From: Lysinibacillus sp. KCTC 33748
GTDB lineage: Bacteria; Bacillota; Bacilli; Bacillales_A; Planococcaceae
Length of the DNA stretch: 64,000 bases
Reading direction: 5' to 3'
Assembly: GCF_002237755.1 (NCBI RefSeq)
Contig: NZ_MWSJ01000022.1
Coordinates: 1 to 64,000, forward strand
Under the pieces are notes generated by a model. It was not told the DNA's origin. It made no database searches and worked only from the letters and a program-made list of their open reading frames with translations. The position numbers were made by a program, and so were the translations under genes. Shown here in pieces: positions 18,076 to 27,775 of this stretch; position 1 is the stretch's first letter, and each line of letters starts with the position of its first letter.

Positions 18076-18669
18076 TTATTTTATAAGATTAGGTAATTGT
18101 TCCTTTAACTTACGAATCGCATTCCCACGGTGGGAAATTGCTCCTTTTTCATCGGCTGAAAGCTCTGCCATCATGCGGTTTAAGCTTGGGACAAAGAAGA
18201 CTGGATCATAACCAAATCCGTTTGTGCCACGTTTTTCGTGAGCAATAACACCTTCACAAGTACCAAAAACTGTTGTCGTCTCAAAACCAGGCCCTGCAAT
18301 AGCAATGCAACAGCAGAAGCGTGCTGTACGCTTTTCATCCTCAACATTTTTTAAGTTTTCTAGTAGTTTAACCATGTTTGCTTCATCATCATGATCACCA
18401 GCATAACGTGCAGAATACACGCCTGGTTCACCATTTAATGCATCCACAGCTAAGCCACTATCATCAGCAATAACAATTGTACCAAGCTCTTTTGCTAATG
18501 TTTCTGCCTTTAGGATAGCATTTTCCTCAAAGGTAGTGCCTGTTTCGTCTATTTCCATCTCTGGGGCAACATCAAACATCGTTACAACTTCATAGCCAAG
18601 TGGTCCAAATAACGCTTCGAAATCTTTTGCTTTTCCTTTATTTTTTGTCGCAATTACTACTTGTTTCAT
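18076..18669 (-). CDS. rdgB: XTP/dITP diphosphatase (RdgB/HAM1)
   Basis: 197 aa. It removes non-canonical purine triphosphates (dITP, XTP) from the nucleotide pool. Signature segments are VIATKNKGKAKDFEALF near the start, TFEENAILKA, IADDSGLAVDAL with the metal-binding Asp residues, GVYSARYAG, and GFGYDPVFFVP with SHRGNA near the end. I place the start at 18669, where GGAGG inside the end of rph is 10 nt away; a nearer ATG at 18678 is too close to it. Corresponds to B. subtilis ysnA. Confidence 0.93.
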   Translation of the reverse strand: MKQVVIATKNKGKAKDFEALFGPLGYEVVTMFDVAPEMEIDETGTTFEENAILKAETLAKELGTIVIADDSGLAVDALNGEPGVYSARYAGDHDDEANMVKLLENLKNVEDEKRTARFCCCIAIAGPGFETTTVFGTCEGVIAHEKRGTNGFGYDPVFFVPSLNRMMAELSADEKGAISHRGNAIRKLKEQLPNLIK

Positions 18670-18670
18670 G

Positions 18671-19420
18671 TTATTCATTACCTCCCACTTTGTTAGCTAA
18701 TTCACCTAGTGTCTCTTTTTGAAGTGCAATCAATTGTTGAATGCCCTTTTCACCTAACTCCAGTAGTTCATTTAACTCTTCACGAGAGAAGGTTGCTTCT
18801 TCACCTGTACCTTGAAGCTCAACAAATCGTCCTGCTCCTGTCATGACGATATTCATATCTACAGCAGCAGCGACATCTTCTACATAGTTCAAGTCTAAAA
18901 CGGCCCCATGATCCTCTACAATACCAACACTTGTTGCAGCTAAATAGTCTGTTACTGGGAATTTTTTTAATTGTTTTTCTTCAGCAAACTTAGCAATTGC
19001 CTGTGTCATCGCTACAAATGCTCCTGTAATTGAAGCTGTACGTGTCCCGCCGTCTGCTTGAATCACATCACAGTCAATCCACACAGTTCGTTCACCAAGT
19101 GCTTCTAAATCCACGACTGCACGTAATGCACGACCGATTAATCGTTGAATTTCCATTGTGCGGCCATTGACTTTGCCACGAGAAGATTCGCGTGCTGTAC
19201 GCTGTGCTGTCGCACGAGGTAGCATCGAGTATTCTGCAGTGATCCATCCTTTGCCTTGTCCACGTAAAAAACCAGGAACCTTATCTTCAATCGTTGCTGT
19301 ACAAATTACTTTCGTATTACCTACTTGAATTAAAACTGAGCCTTCTGGGTGCAATAAATACTCACTATCTATTTTCACTGGACGCAGTGCATCTACATTT
19401 CTTCCATCAAATCTTGTCAT
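18671..19420 (-). CDS. rph: Ribonuclease PH
   Basis: 249 aa from ATG 19420 with AGGAGG upstream; a longer frame to 19519 has no ribosome site. It is a phosphorolytic 3'-5' exoribonuclease that trims tRNA 3' ends. Motifs: [46 protein letters not shown] and [16 protein letters not shown], with the phosphate-binding GGTR and catalytic Asp residues. It is the first gene of a three-gene operon and overlaps the start region of rdgB. A terminator precedes it, so it has its own promoter. Confidence 0.95.
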   Translation of the reverse strand: MTRFDGRNVDALRPVKIDSEYLLHPEGSVLIQVGNTKVICTATIEDKVPGFLRGQGKGWITAEYSMLPRATAQRTARESSRGKVNGRTMEIQRLIGRALRAVVDLEALGERTVWIDCDVIQADGGTRTASITGAFVAMTQAIAKFAEEKQLKKFPVTDYLAATSVGIVEDHGAVLDLNYVEDVAAAVDMNIVMTGAGRFVELQGTGEEATFSREELNELLELGEKGIQQLIALQKETLGELANKVGGNE

Positions 19421-19515
19421 ATTTTTCGTTCCTCCTAAAAACTTTCGCGCACTCATCTTAACATAATTTTGATCTTCAAAAAAGTGCTCATTCCCTATGT
19501 ACCATGCTAAAAACG

Positions 19516-19553
19516 TCAAAAATCAGCCTAGCTCATAGCTAAGCTGATTTTTT
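19516..19553 (-). terminator. Terminator after murI
   Basis: Stem AAATCAGCTTAGC / GCTAGGCTGATTT with T-runs on both sides. It overlaps the murI stop and separates murI from rph. Confidence 0.85.
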
Positions 19554-20349
19554 ATTTTAATGTCATACGTTTTATTTGAAGAGTACCTTGCTCAAGCCAA
19601 TTTTCAGCAATTGAACGGAAAATTGGCACAGAACCCGTTGCATAAAATCTATGAACAGGCACAGTGTCTGGGTCAGCCAAAGTGCCATTATAAGCAAGCA
19701 TTTCTTGAACATCCTTTGCTGTTTCCTCTGCGGAAGATAGCACAAAAACTTCTTCTCCCACAACAGCTTCAATTTGTTTTTGCAAAATTGGATAATGCGT
19801 ACATCCTAGTATTACCGTATCAAATTGTTCATTTTTCAGTGGCTTTAAGCCTTCCGCAATTAATTCATTTGCAAATTCACCTTTATATTCGCCACTTTCT
19901 ACAAGTGGTACGAATGTTGGACAAGCAAGTGGAATAATATGAGTTGACGTATTCAGTGATAATAAGGCTTCCTCATACGCCCCACTTTTAATTGTTCCTT
20001 CAGTTGCAAGCACAACGACTTCATGTCGCTTCGTTTTCTTTACAGCTGCACGTGCGCCAGCATTAATAACGCCTAGTACCGGAAAAGGCATATTTCTTTG
20101 TAAACTTTCGAGTGCTACTGCAGTCGCTGTATTACAAGCAATGACGAGCATTTTGATATTCATTTTTTCTAGTGCTTTAGCCATTTGCCAAGTAAAATTC
20201 CGCACTTCTTGTCGAGTTCTTGGACCATACGGACATCTTGCTGTATCACCAATGTAATAGATCGTTTCATTTGGTAATCGCTTCATTATTTCTTTTGCTA
20301 CGGTTAAACCGCCTACTCCTGAGTCAATAACGCCTATCGGGGCATTCAT
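19552..20349 (-). CDS. murI: Glutamate racemase
   Basis: 265 aa, GAGGCGGAAAG ribosome site. It interconverts L- and D-glutamate for peptidoglycan (RacE in B. subtilis). Both catalytic cysteines are present, in VIACNTATA and ILGCTHYP, with IGVIDSGVGGLTV at the N-terminus and ARCPYGPR. Full length. It lies 10 bp after the MarR gene and is probably co-transcribed with it and gerE. In B. subtilis gerM lies between racE and rph; here a terminator fills that position. Confidence 0.95.
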   Translation of the reverse strand: MNAPIGVIDSGVGGLTVAKEIMKRLPNETIYYIGDTARCPYGPRTRQEVRNFTWQMAKALEKMNIKMLVIACNTATAVALESLQRNMPFPVLGVINAGARAAVKKTKRHEVVVLATEGTIKSGAYEEALLSLNTSTHIIPLACPTFVPLVESGEYKGEFANELIAEGLKPLKNEQFDTVILGCTHYPILQKQIEAVVGEEVFVLSSAEETAKDVQEMLAYNGTLADPDTVPVHRFYATGSVPIFRSIAENWLEQGTLQIKRMTLK

Positions 20350-20359
20350 ACTTTCCGCC

Positions 20360-20812
20360 TCAATCCTGTTTCATGTGTACATGTAGTTTTTCTAAATAGC
20401 TTGATAATTGCGCGACTTCTTGTTCGTTAAAACCAACAAGCTTCTCTTGCAAATATTGCTGTCTTTTTTCAATAACCTCTTGAATAATACGTTCGCCCTT
20501 TTCGAGAAGATGAACAACAACGACACGACGATCATTTTCGTCACGCACTCGCTTCACTAATTCATTTTTCTCCATACGGTCCACTAAATCTGTTGTTGTA
20601 CTAAAAGCTAAGTATAGTCGATTTGACAGGTCGCCAATTGTTATATCGCCAAGCTCTTCTAACCACTGTAATGCAACAAATTGTGGCGGCGTAATCGCAT
20701 ATTGCGAAACAATCTCTCTTCCTTTTTGCTTCACAATCGCCGCTATATAGCGTAATTCCTTTTCAACCGTTGCAACGGTTTCAGGTGAGTGTTTTGTTAC
20801 TTCATCCGACAT
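20360..20812 (-). CDS. ysmB: MarR family regulator (YsmB-like)
   Basis: 150 aa. Winged-helix MarR repressor with the LSNRLYLAFSTTTDLVDRM recognition region and the wing RVRDENDRRVVVVHLLEKG. It matches the conserved ysmB gene between gerE and racE. The ligand and target genes are unknown. It is likely an operon member with murI. Confidence 0.88.
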   Translation of the reverse strand: MSDEVTKHSPETVATVEKELRYIAAIVKQKGREIVSQYAITPPQFVALQWLEELGDITIGDLSNRLYLAFSTTTDLVDRMEKNELVKRVRDENDRRVVVVHLLEKGERIIQEVIEKRQQYLQEKLVGFNEQEVAQLSSYLEKLHVHMKQD

Positions 20813-20887
20813 ATAACTATTTCACTCCTAAAAATACGTTGAATAGTTCTATTTTGTCGTTTTTTTTCTAAAATAGCAAGTGTCCTT

Positions 20888-21109
20888 TTAGTCTAATTTA
20901 AATTCTTCTAAGCGTAACAGCTCAATTAACGCTTGAGATCGATTTGTTACACCTAACTTTTGAATTGTATTGGAAATGTGATTTCGCACTGTTTTTTCAC
21001 TAATACCAAGTTGCTCTGCAATATCCCTCGTTGTTTTTTCAGCTAATAAAAGCGCAAATATTTCACGTTCTCGGTTTGTTAAAAGAGAACGATGATGAGA
21101 GCCATTCAT
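20888..21109 (-). CDS. gerE: Spore coat regulator GerE
   Basis: 73 aa, the usual GerE length, and essentially one LuxR-type helix-turn-helix (LTNREREIFALLLAEK, DIAEQLGISEKTVRNHI, then KLGVTNRSQALIELLR). GerE is the final mother-cell regulator in sporulation, turning on late coat genes with sigma K and damping some earlier ones. GGAGGGTG is the ribosome site. Its presence shows the organism forms spores. Confidence 0.95.
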   Translation of the reverse strand: MNGSHHRSLLTNREREIFALLLAEKTTRDIAEQLGISEKTVRNHISNTIQKLGVTNRSQALIELLRLEEFKLD

Positions 21110-21278
21110 TTTCAGTTACACCCTCCTCCCCCGCACGTATTGTAACTTATGTTAAGGAATGAGGAGCGGTGACGGCTATTTTCATTAATATCTCGTGTTT
21201 CCTAAAAAAAAATCGGAAATTGCTTCCATAAAAGAATAAATTCAATGGGAAAATGCAATTTCAACCGTCGACAGATCA

Positions 21279-21737
21279 TTAAATAATCACCAAGCTTGCT
21301 AGCTGAGTTTTTGTCTCTTCAGATAAGGGTACACTCTTCCCAGTTCGAGGGTTCATTTGCACAACCGTCCCCCTACCTGTAAAGCAAACCTCATCATGCT
21401 GATTTTTCGCTAAATAATGAATATCCATTGATGAGTTCCCTACTGTCGCTACTTTCGTGTAAATTCTGAGCACATCATCAAAGAAAACTTGCTTCACGTA
21501 ATCACACTGTAAGTCAGCTACAATCGGAATCCCCTCTACATTCTCATCCATTGCTGATGGCATGAGAACACCTAAATGGCGGAAATAATCAATTCGTGCC
21601 TGTTCAAAATATGTAAAGCTAACTGTATTATTCATATGACCGTACATATCCGTTTCTGAAAAACGTACACGGATCTCAATATAAAATGCAAAATCCTTAG
21701 TCCATTCCTGAAAATCTCCGATATAATTTGCTTTCAT
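21279..21737 (-). CDS. ysmA: Acyl-CoA thioesterase, 4HBT fold (YsmA-like)
   Basis: 152 aa from ATG 21737 (AGGGGGA 10 nt away). The hot-dog signature IRVRFSETDMYGHMNNTVSFTYFEQAR contains the catalytic Asp and the YGHMNN loop. It probably hydrolyses acyl-CoA in the cytoplasm; the preferred acyl chain is unknown. It lies between sdhB and gerE as in B. subtilis. Longer in-frame starts lack ribosome sites. A TGAATATGCATTCA palindrome lies upstream. Confidence 0.85.
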   Translation of the reverse strand: MKANYIGDFQEWTKDFAFYIEIRVRFSETDMYGHMNNTVSFTYFEQARIDYFRHLGVLMPSAMDENVEGIPIVADLQCDYVKQVFFDDVLRIYTKVATVGNSSMDIHYLAKNQHDEVCFTGRGTVVQMNPRTGKSVPLSEETKTQLASLVII

Positions 21738-21810
21738 CTTAGCCATCCCCCTAATTTTCATTCGCCTCTTCCCAAACAGTAAATAGTAGATGGAATTAGC
21801 AATTGATAAA

Positions 21811-21824
21811 TGAATATGCATTCA
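21811..21824. promoter_or_regulatory. Palindrome upstream of ysmA, possible FadR-like site
   Basis: TGAATATGCATTCA, a perfect 14-bp palindrome 74 bp before the ysmA start. It resembles the ends of the FadR operator (TGAATGA...TCATTCA), but the centre is shorter, so assignment is weak. Confidence 0.3.
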
Positions 21825-22079
21825 TTATAAAGCAAAATACTATTTTATCATAGAAAATTTACATTTTAGCTCGTTATATTTAAAAATCCCTTATTTTACG
21901 CAATAAAATCTTTCTATACTGTACTTAAATCATCATATTTAGTTTTTCATAAAAATACCCCTATTGAGAACTTCCTATCATGCGAAACATTAGTCAGAGC
22001 GAGTTTTATCAGTCTTTACAAATCGGGCATTTACAAGTAGTTAATCTATAAACTTATTTGATAATTTCCATAGAAAAAA

Positions 22080-22110
22080 ACTCCCTCACACATTGAGTGT
22101 AAGGGAGTAA
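22080..22110 (-). terminator. Terminator of the sdhCAB operon
   Basis: Stem ACTCCCTTACAC / GTGTGAGGGAGT with a four-base loop, then TTTTTT on the minus strand, 13 bp after sdhB. Confidence 0.9.
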
Positions 22111-22122
22111 AAGCTTGTACTA

Positions 22123-22902
22123 TTAGTCAACGTAGTGGTCAGAACCGAAGAAGTTACGGAACATTTGCACTGTAGTTGCACGGTTTAATGATGCGATAGA
22201 TGTTGTTAAAGGAATACCTTTTGGACAAGCAGCAACACAGTTTTGTGAGTTACCGCAGTTTGCAAGGCCTCCATCACCCATGATCGTATTTAAACGTTGG
22301 TCTTTAATCATTGCACCAGTTGGGTGAGTATTGAAAAGACGCACTTGTGATAATGGTGCAGGTCCGATGAATGAAGCTTTTTCAGACACGTTTGGACATG
22401 CTTCCATACATACACCACAAGTCATACATTTAGATAATTCATAAGCCCATTGACGTTTACCTTCTGGCATACGTGGACCTTCACCTAAATCATAAGTACC
22501 ATCGATTGGAACCCATGCTTTAACTTTTTTAAGTGCATTGAACATACGTTCACGGTCAACTTGTAAGTCACGAATAACTGGGAAAGTTTTCATAGGCTCA
22601 AGTTTAATTGGCTCAGTCAATTGGTCAACAAGTGTTGAACAAGATTGACGTGGGCGTCCATTAATAACCATTGAACATGCACCACAAACTTCTTCAAGAC
22701 AGTTCATATCCCATGCAACTGGTGTTGTTTTTTCACCATTTGACATAACCGGGTTCTTTTGAATTTCCATTAATACAGAAATGACGTTCATACCATGACG
22801 GTAAGGAATGTCAAATTTCTGCCAGTAGCCGTTGCCACCTTGTGTATCTTGACGTAAAATTTCAACTTTGACCATTCTTCCAGTATTAGCTGCGATATTC
22901 AT
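22123..22902 (-). CDS. sdhB: Succinate dehydrogenase iron-sulfur subunit
   Basis: 259 aa. It carries electrons from the flavin to menaquinone in complex II at the inner face of the membrane. The [2Fe-2S] cysteines lie in CLEEVCGACSMVING with a later PRQSC; the [4Fe-4S] and [3Fe-4S] ligands are in CMTCGVCMEACP and CGNSQNCVAACPKG. AAAGGAG precedes the ATG. It is the last gene of sdhCAB, 5 bp after sdhA. Confidence 0.97.
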   Translation of the reverse strand: MNIAANTGRMVKVEILRQDTQGGNGYWQKFDIPYRHGMNVISVLMEIQKNPVMSNGEKTTPVAWDMNCLEEVCGACSMVINGRPRQSCSTLVDQLTEPIKLEPMKTFPVIRDLQVDRERMFNALKKVKAWVPIDGTYDLGEGPRMPEGKRQWAYELSKCMTCGVCMEACPNVSEKASFIGPAPLSQVRLFNTHPTGAMIKDQRLNTIMGDGGLANCGNSQNCVAACPKGIPLTTSIASLNRATTVQMFRNFFGSDHYVD

Positions 22903-22907
22903 AATTC

Positions 22908-24662
22908 TTAGTCTCCTTTCGCAGAGTAATCACGTTTACGTGGTGGAATTAATGAAACGTCGACTTCTTGGTACGTGATAATTGGATCACCAGTAGTTGG
23001 GTCAAATTTCGCCATTGTAGTTTTTAAGAACTGCTCATCATCACGGTTCGGGAAATCTGGTTTATAGTGTGCACCACGAGATTCGTTACGTAATAATGCA
23101 CCTTTTGTCATTACTTTTGCTAGGTAAATCATATTTTTCAACTGACGCGTAAAGTGAGCACCTTGGTTACTCCATTTTTGTGTATCATTGATGTTAATGT
23201 TTTCCCAACGTTTTTGGAATTCATCAAGTTTATTCAATGTATCTTGAAGTTGATCGTTGTAACGTACTACTGTCATAGTAGCTGTCATCATTTCGCCAAG
23301 CTCTTTATGAAGTAAGTAAGCGTTTTCTGTGCCATCCATTTTCATGACAGCATCCCATTTTTCTTGCTCTTCTTTTACGCGAGCATCATAAATTTCTTGC
23401 GGAAGATCTTCAGCATGCTTTTTAAGATGTTTAACGTAATCTACTGCATTTGGTCCAGCAACCATACCGCCATAGATAGCAGATAATAATGAGTTCGCAC
23501 CAAGACGGTTTGCACCATGTTGAGAATAATCACATTCACCTGCTGCAAATAGACCAGGAATTTCAGTCATTTGGTTATAGTCTACCCATAATCCACCCAT
23601 TGAGTAGTGAACTGCCGGGAATATTTTCATTGGTAATTTACGTGGGTCATCCCCTACGAATTTTTCGTAGATCTCGATGATACCACCTAGTTTAACGTCT
23701 AATTCATGCGGATCTTTATGAGAAAGATCTAGGTATACCATGTTTTCGCCGTTAATACCAAGTTTTTGGTTTACACAAACGTCGAAAATTTCACGTGTTG
23801 CAATATCACGTGGTACTAAGTTACCATATGCAGGATATTTTTCTTCTAGGAAGTACCAAGGTTTACCGTCTTTGTAAGTCCAAATACGGCCACCTTCACC
23901 ACGAGCTGATTCTGACATTAGACGGTTTTTGTCATCTCCAGGAATCGCTGTTGGGTGAATTTGAATGAACTCACCATTCGCGTATGAAGCACCTTGTTGG
24001 TAAACGATAGAAGCAGCAGAACCTGTATTAATTACAGAGTTTGTTGTTTTACCGAAGATAATACCAGGGCCACCAGTCGCCATAATAACAGCGTCTGCAC
24101 GGAATGATTTGATTTCTTCTGTACGCATATCTTGCGCTACGATACCACGACAAACGCCGTCAGGATCGACTACTGCACCAAGGAATTCCCAGTGCTCATA
24201 TTTGTTCACTAAACCAGCTACTTCGTGAGAGCGAACTTGCTCGTCTAGTGCGTATAGTAATTGCTGACCCGTTGTTGCACCTGAGAAGGCTGTACGGTGC
24301 ATTAAAGTACCACCGAAACGACGGAAGTCAAGAAGACCTTCTGGTGTACGGTTGAACATTACACCCATACGGTCCATTAAGTGAATAATACCAGGGGCTG
24401 CATCACACATACCCTTAACTGGTGGTTGGTTCGCTAAGAAGTCCCCACCGTATACTGTATCATCAAAGTGGATCCAAGGAGAATCCCCTTCACCTTTTGT
24501 ATTTACCGCACCATTAATTCCGCCCTGCGCACATACAGAGTGTGAGCGTTTTACAGGAACTAATGAGAATAAATCAACTTCAGTACCAACTTCAGCTGCT
24601 TTAATCGTTGCCATCAGACCAGCTAAACCGCCGCCGACAACAATTATTTTGCTTTTCGCCAT
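22908..24662 (-). CDS. sdhA: Succinate dehydrogenase flavoprotein subunit
   Basis: 584 aa. It oxidises succinate to fumarate in the citric acid cycle. The dinucleotide fold GGGLAGLMATIKAAE is at the N-terminus, and KRSHSVCAQGGINGA holds the histidine that bonds FAD. HPTAIPG and SARGEGGRI (active-site Arg) and the late HYSMGGLWVDYNQMT and GECDYSQHGANRLGANSLL segments complete the active site. Full length, complex II type B as in Bacillus. Confidence 0.97.
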   Translation of the reverse strand: MAKSKIIVVGGGLAGLMATIKAAEVGTEVDLFSLVPVKRSHSVCAQGGINGAVNTKGEGDSPWIHFDDTVYGGDFLANQPPVKGMCDAAPGIIHLMDRMGVMFNRTPEGLLDFRRFGGTLMHRTAFSGATTGQQLLYALDEQVRSHEVAGLVNKYEHWEFLGAVVDPDGVCRGIVAQDMRTEEIKSFRADAVIMATGGPGIIFGKTTNSVINTGSAASIVYQQGASYANGEFIQIHPTAIPGDDKNRLMSESARGEGGRIWTYKDGKPWYFLEEKYPAYGNLVPRDIATREIFDVCVNQKLGINGENMVYLDLSHKDPHELDVKLGGIIEIYEKFVGDDPRKLPMKIFPAVHYSMGGLWVDYNQMTEIPGLFAAGECDYSQHGANRLGANSLLSAIYGGMVAGPNAVDYVKHLKKHAEDLPQEIYDARVKEEQEKWDAVMKMDGTENAYLLHKELGEMMTATMTVVRYNDQLQDTLNKLDEFQKRWENININDTQKWSNQGAHFTRQLKNMIYLAKVMTKGALLRNESRGAHYKPDFPNRDDEQFLKTTMAKFDPTTGDPIITYQEVDVSLIPPRKRDYSAKGD

Positions 24663-24728
24663 GATTATTTCTCACTCCTCTTAAAAAATTGCAATGATTG
24701 CATGTACTCTATAGTAGCTTCTATAAAA

Positions 24729-25337
24729 TTAAACGAAAGCTAAAATAGCAGCCACACCAACTACACTTAGAATTACGAAAATAATGTTTGTTACATAAGT
24801 AGCAATCTTTTGAGACTGAGGAGATTGTACAATACCCCAGCTTACTAAGAATGCCCATAAACCGTTAGATAAGTGGAAAGTTGCTGATATAATACCAACG
24901 ATGTAGAATCCAAGCATGAATGGATTAGAAACGATCTCCGCCATCATGTCGTAATCAACTTCTGCACCAAGTGCTTTTTGAATACGAGTTTGGAAAATAT
25001 GCCATGCAATGAAAATCACTAAGAATACACCTGTGAAACGTTGTAATGAGAACATCCAGTTACGGTATGTGCTGAAACGTCCTGTATTTGGTGTAGCAGT
25101 GAATGCAATGAAGACACCATAAAATGCGTGGAACATTAATGGAATATAGATGACAATCCATTCAACTAGGATAAGGAATGGAATCTTTTCCATATTTGCG
25201 GTAGCTGCGTTGTAACTTTCTGCTCCGCCTGTTGCTGTAAAGTTAATTAACAGGTGCATCGTTAAAAACAGACCTACTGGAATGATACCAAGTAGAGAAT
25301 GTAAGCGACGCCATAAAAACTCTCGATCTTTCGACAA
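24729..25337 (-). CDS. sdhC: Succinate dehydrogenase cytochrome b558 subunit
   Basis: 202 aa, TTG start behind GGGGG. Membrane anchor with five predicted transmembrane helices that binds two hemes and passes electrons to menaquinone. Candidate heme histidines are in WRRLHSLLG, LFLTMHLL, LMFHAFYG, FIAWHIF and ATFHLSNG, as expected for the Bacillus-type single-anchor family. First gene of the operon. Confidence 0.95.
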   Translation of the reverse strand: MSKDREFLWRRLHSLLGIIPVGLFLTMHLLINFTATGGAESYNAATANMEKIPFLILVEWIVIYIPLMFHAFYGVFIAFTATPNTGRFSTYRNWMFSLQRFTGVFLVIFIAWHIFQTRIQKALGAEVDYDMMAEIVSNPFMLGFYIVGIISATFHLSNGLWAFLVSWGIVQSPQSQKIATYVTNIIFVILSVVGVAAILAFV

Positions 25338-25406
25338 GACTGTTACCCCCCTTAGTACTTAAAATATCACAACAAAAGAAGTCATCATTTTGTAACTGAT
25401 ACTTCA

Positions 25407-25434
25407 TTGACTGTGTATTTCATCATGGTACAAT
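25407..25434 (+). promoter_or_regulatory. Possible sigma-A promoter toward yslB
   Basis: TTGACT and TACAAT hexamers with a 16-base spacer, about 175 bp before yslB. The divergent sdhC promoter must lie in the same 270-bp gap. Judged by eye. Confidence 0.4.
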
Positions 25435-25609
25435 ATTATGACATGTTTATTGTACTCTCAAGAGCTACGAGCGTCAAGGCAACTAAGAGTTTTTCGTATT
25501 CCTTATTAAAGTAATAATCTAGTACATGATGCATCGTTTTTTCTCGAAAAATCTATCTTTACTTTATCAGTGTCGAATTATAAGAAAATTCTAAGAAAGA
25601 AGGATTTAA

Positions 25610-26044
25610 ATGTTAAACACTTCATCACCTACAATCTCAGCTTTTGGCTATGAGATAATTCGCGATTATATTTTATCTTCCATTCTTGGTAAACATGAAG
25701 GTGATGTTCTTTACTGGGCAGGAAAAGACCTAGCACGGAAGTTCCCATGTAAAAGTCAAGATGAACTTATCGCATTTTTCGCAGATGCCTGCTGGGGTAA
25801 TTTAGAGCTTGTCAAGGAATCGAAGGATGGACGTACATTCCAGTTGACAAATGATCCAGAACTGTTACAAATCGGTCTTCGTAGCTTTAGACTCGAGGCA
25901 GGATTTATAGCTGAACAAATCCAGCAAGCAAAAGGTTACTTAACCGAATGCTATGATGAAAAACGTGAAAAGCAACAGAACGTTACATTTACAGTTAAAT
26001 GGGACGTCAAGGAACGAATCATGAACACCGTTCCTTCAGAATAA
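25610..26044 (+). CDS. yslB: YslB family protein (DUF2507)
   Basis: 144 aa with AGAAAGAAGG ahead of the ATG. The pattern FGYEIIRDYILSSILG, VLYWAGKDLARKFP and FFADACWGNLELV matches YslB, a small soluble family with a V4R/TRAPP-like fold found across Bacillales between lysC and sdhC. Function unknown. Divergent from sdhC, as in B. subtilis. Confidence 0.88.
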   Translation: MLNTSSPTISAFGYEIIRDYILSSILGKHEGDVLYWAGKDLARKFPCKSQDELIAFFADACWGNLELVKESKDGRTFQLTNDPELLQIGLRSFRLEAGFIAEQIQQAKGYLTECYDEKREKQQNVTFTVKWDVKERIMNTVPSE

Positions 26045-26048
26045 AACG

Positions 26049-26093
26049 AAAAGGATTGTCATTCCAAATTTATGGATGACAATCCTTTTAATA
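26049..26093. terminator. Bidirectional terminator between yslB and a chemoreceptor gene
   Basis: Perfect arms AAAAGGATTGTCAT / ATGACAATCCTTTT with a 13-base loop, flanked by A- and T-rich runs. It serves the two converging genes. Confidence 0.88.
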
Positions 26094-26094
26094 T

Positions 26095-27354
26095 TTATAA
26101 CAGGGCATGTCTTTCTTTTAAAAGTACATCTATTAACGAAATAAACGCTTCTAAAATATTTAGTGAGTATTGAATCATTTCCTCTAAGTTTTTGATTGAC
26201 AGTTCATTCACTAATTTTTGTGCAGCTATATGTACTAATTCATGAGGTTGTTCTATATGAAGATATTCTGGTAAATTCCGATATTCTTCAAAATGGCCAT
26301 AATACCATTCCCCAAACTTACATTCATGATGCGTTTTTATAATTTCTTTATGGCCAGCCTTTTGTATAGCATTTCTTAAAAAGCTTGCATGATCCATTAA
26401 CCTTGCTGCCAATTGGCTAACTACCGTTTGCTCTTTGGGCTTACGGATTGTAGGGGCGATAACTTTTAGCATTTCAGATACTTGATTTTGTATTATATCC
26501 GAGAAATCACTAGTATGAGATAATTCCGTCGTTGTTTCTGCTAAACGTCCTACAGCTATTACATTTCCTTCTGATGCGACTGTTATTTGATCAATGCCAT
26601 GTGCTGTTTCTTCAATATTTTTACTTGTTACAGTCAAATTAGTAATATTGTTCTTCATGATACTTAAAAAGTCCGTTAAATAATGTTCGACTTCTTTGAT
26701 ATTTGTTATTGTATTATGTAATTTCTTATCAATGACTGATCGAATCTTCGTCATTTCTTGCAATGAACCTTTCGAGCTGTTAGCTAACTTCCCTACCTCC
26801 ATCGCAACAACATTAAATCCTTTTCCATGCTCACCAGCACGTGCAGCTTCTATAGAGGCATTTAAGGATAGTAGTTGTGTTTGATCAGCAATCCCAGTTA
26901 CACCTTTTCCGATTTCATCCATTTTAGTTATTTCATTATACAACTGCTCTGTTGAATGAGCTCCTTTAGACAGCAACTCCTGAACCAGTTCACCTTTTGT
27001 AATGGACGATTCCATTTCCTCTACAAGGAGTATTGAATGTTGTTTGATTTCTTGAATGTTTGCATTAACATTTTGCTCAACTGCAAGTATCTCTTCTGTA
27101 TTTGACGACATTTCTTCACTCATTGCTGAAATATCCCCTACACTTGCTGAGACATTTTGAACCTTTAAAGCCGTTTGAAAATTAATTAACTTCATATGTG
27201 CAAGTACAAAGTCTAAAATCGCATTTTTCACATCAATACTGTCCTGCTCAAGTTCTAATTCCAGAATTCGCTTTTTTAATATTTGTATTTCTAAATCGTT
27301 GTGTTGCTCAACGCTTTCATCCACTGGCTTTTGAAACAAACCGAATAACACCAT
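26095..27354 (-). CDS. Soluble chemoreceptor with C-terminal CZB domain
   Basis: 419 aa from ATG 27354 with GGTGGGAG upstream. No transmembrane segment, so it should be cytoplasmic. A coiled-coil MCP signalling domain contains the hairpin tip [27 protein letters not shown], slightly divergent (LLSLNAS for LLALNAA). The C-terminal chemoreceptor zinc-binding (CZB) domain has [23 protein letters not shown] and [10 protein letters not shown] with the expected His/Cys zinc ligands. CZB receptors sense zinc or oxidants such as HOCl. It is not beside che genes; it was inserted between yslB and lysC relative to B. subtilis. Confidence 0.88.
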   Translation of the reverse strand: MVLFGLFQKPVDESVEQHNDLEIQILKKRILELELEQDSIDVKNAILDFVLAHMKLINFQTALKVQNVSASVGDISAMSEEMSSNTEEILAVEQNVNANIQEIKQHSILLVEEMESSITKGELVQELLSKGAHSTEQLYNEITKMDEIGKGVTGIADQTQLLSLNASIEAARAGEHGKGFNVVAMEVGKLANSSKGSLQEMTKIRSVIDKKLHNTITNIKEVEHYLTDFLSIMKNNITNLTVTSKNIEETAHGIDQITVASEGNVIAVGRLAETTTELSHTSDFSDIIQNQVSEMLKVIAPTIRKPKEQTVVSQLAARLMDHASFLRNAIQKAGHKEIIKTHHECKFGEWYYGHFEEYRNLPEYLHIEQPHELVHIAAQKLVNELSIKNLEEMIQYSLNILEAFISLIDVLLKERHALL

Positions 27355-27437
27355 ATTAACTCCCACCTTCCCCTTGGAAAAACATGTAACAATTTATTAT
27401 ATAATAATAAAATTAGATAAAGTATGAAATTAATGTA

Positions 27438-27471
27438 AACAAAAAAAGATGTGCCATTTAATGACACATCC
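27438..27471 (-). terminator. Likely original lysC terminator
   Basis: Stem GATGTG.CAT / ATG.CACATC followed on the minus strand by TTTTTTT. It is now 270 bp beyond the lysC stop, with repeat A1 in between. Confidence 0.8.
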
Positions 27472-27503
27472 TATTCAATATTATATGTAAAGCGCTTGTT
27501 CTA

Positions 27504-27775
27504 AAATCAATTATGCCTCGGAATAATTGCGTCCGGAATCGGTTTTGAGCTTAGGCCAGCAGATGTTTTTTGTGCGGAAGCGCAGTGCTAACGTAGCGTC
27601 AGCAACACGAGGGCCGACACGATGTCGGTCATTTCGGTAATGCCACAGGACGTGGCGTTCTTAGACTGAGTTCCTTTATTTCAGCAAATGTTTGGATACC
27701 CTCTAAAAAGTGACTTAAAGGAGATTTCTGTACCTGTCGCTACGCTTTCGGAGACATTTGCTGAAAGAGGTTAAA
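27504..27775 (+). repeat. Dispersed repeat, family A, copy A1
   Basis: It starts with the CAATTATGCC...TAATTG palindrome (slightly decayed) and passes through the CAGATGTTTTTTGTGCG and GTGCTAACGTAGCGTCAGC units. It then has the hairpins CCGACACGATGTCGG and GCCACAGGACGTGGC, and ends in inverted arms TTTCAGCAAATGT. The right end overlaps the last 12 codons of lysC. Confidence 0.85.
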
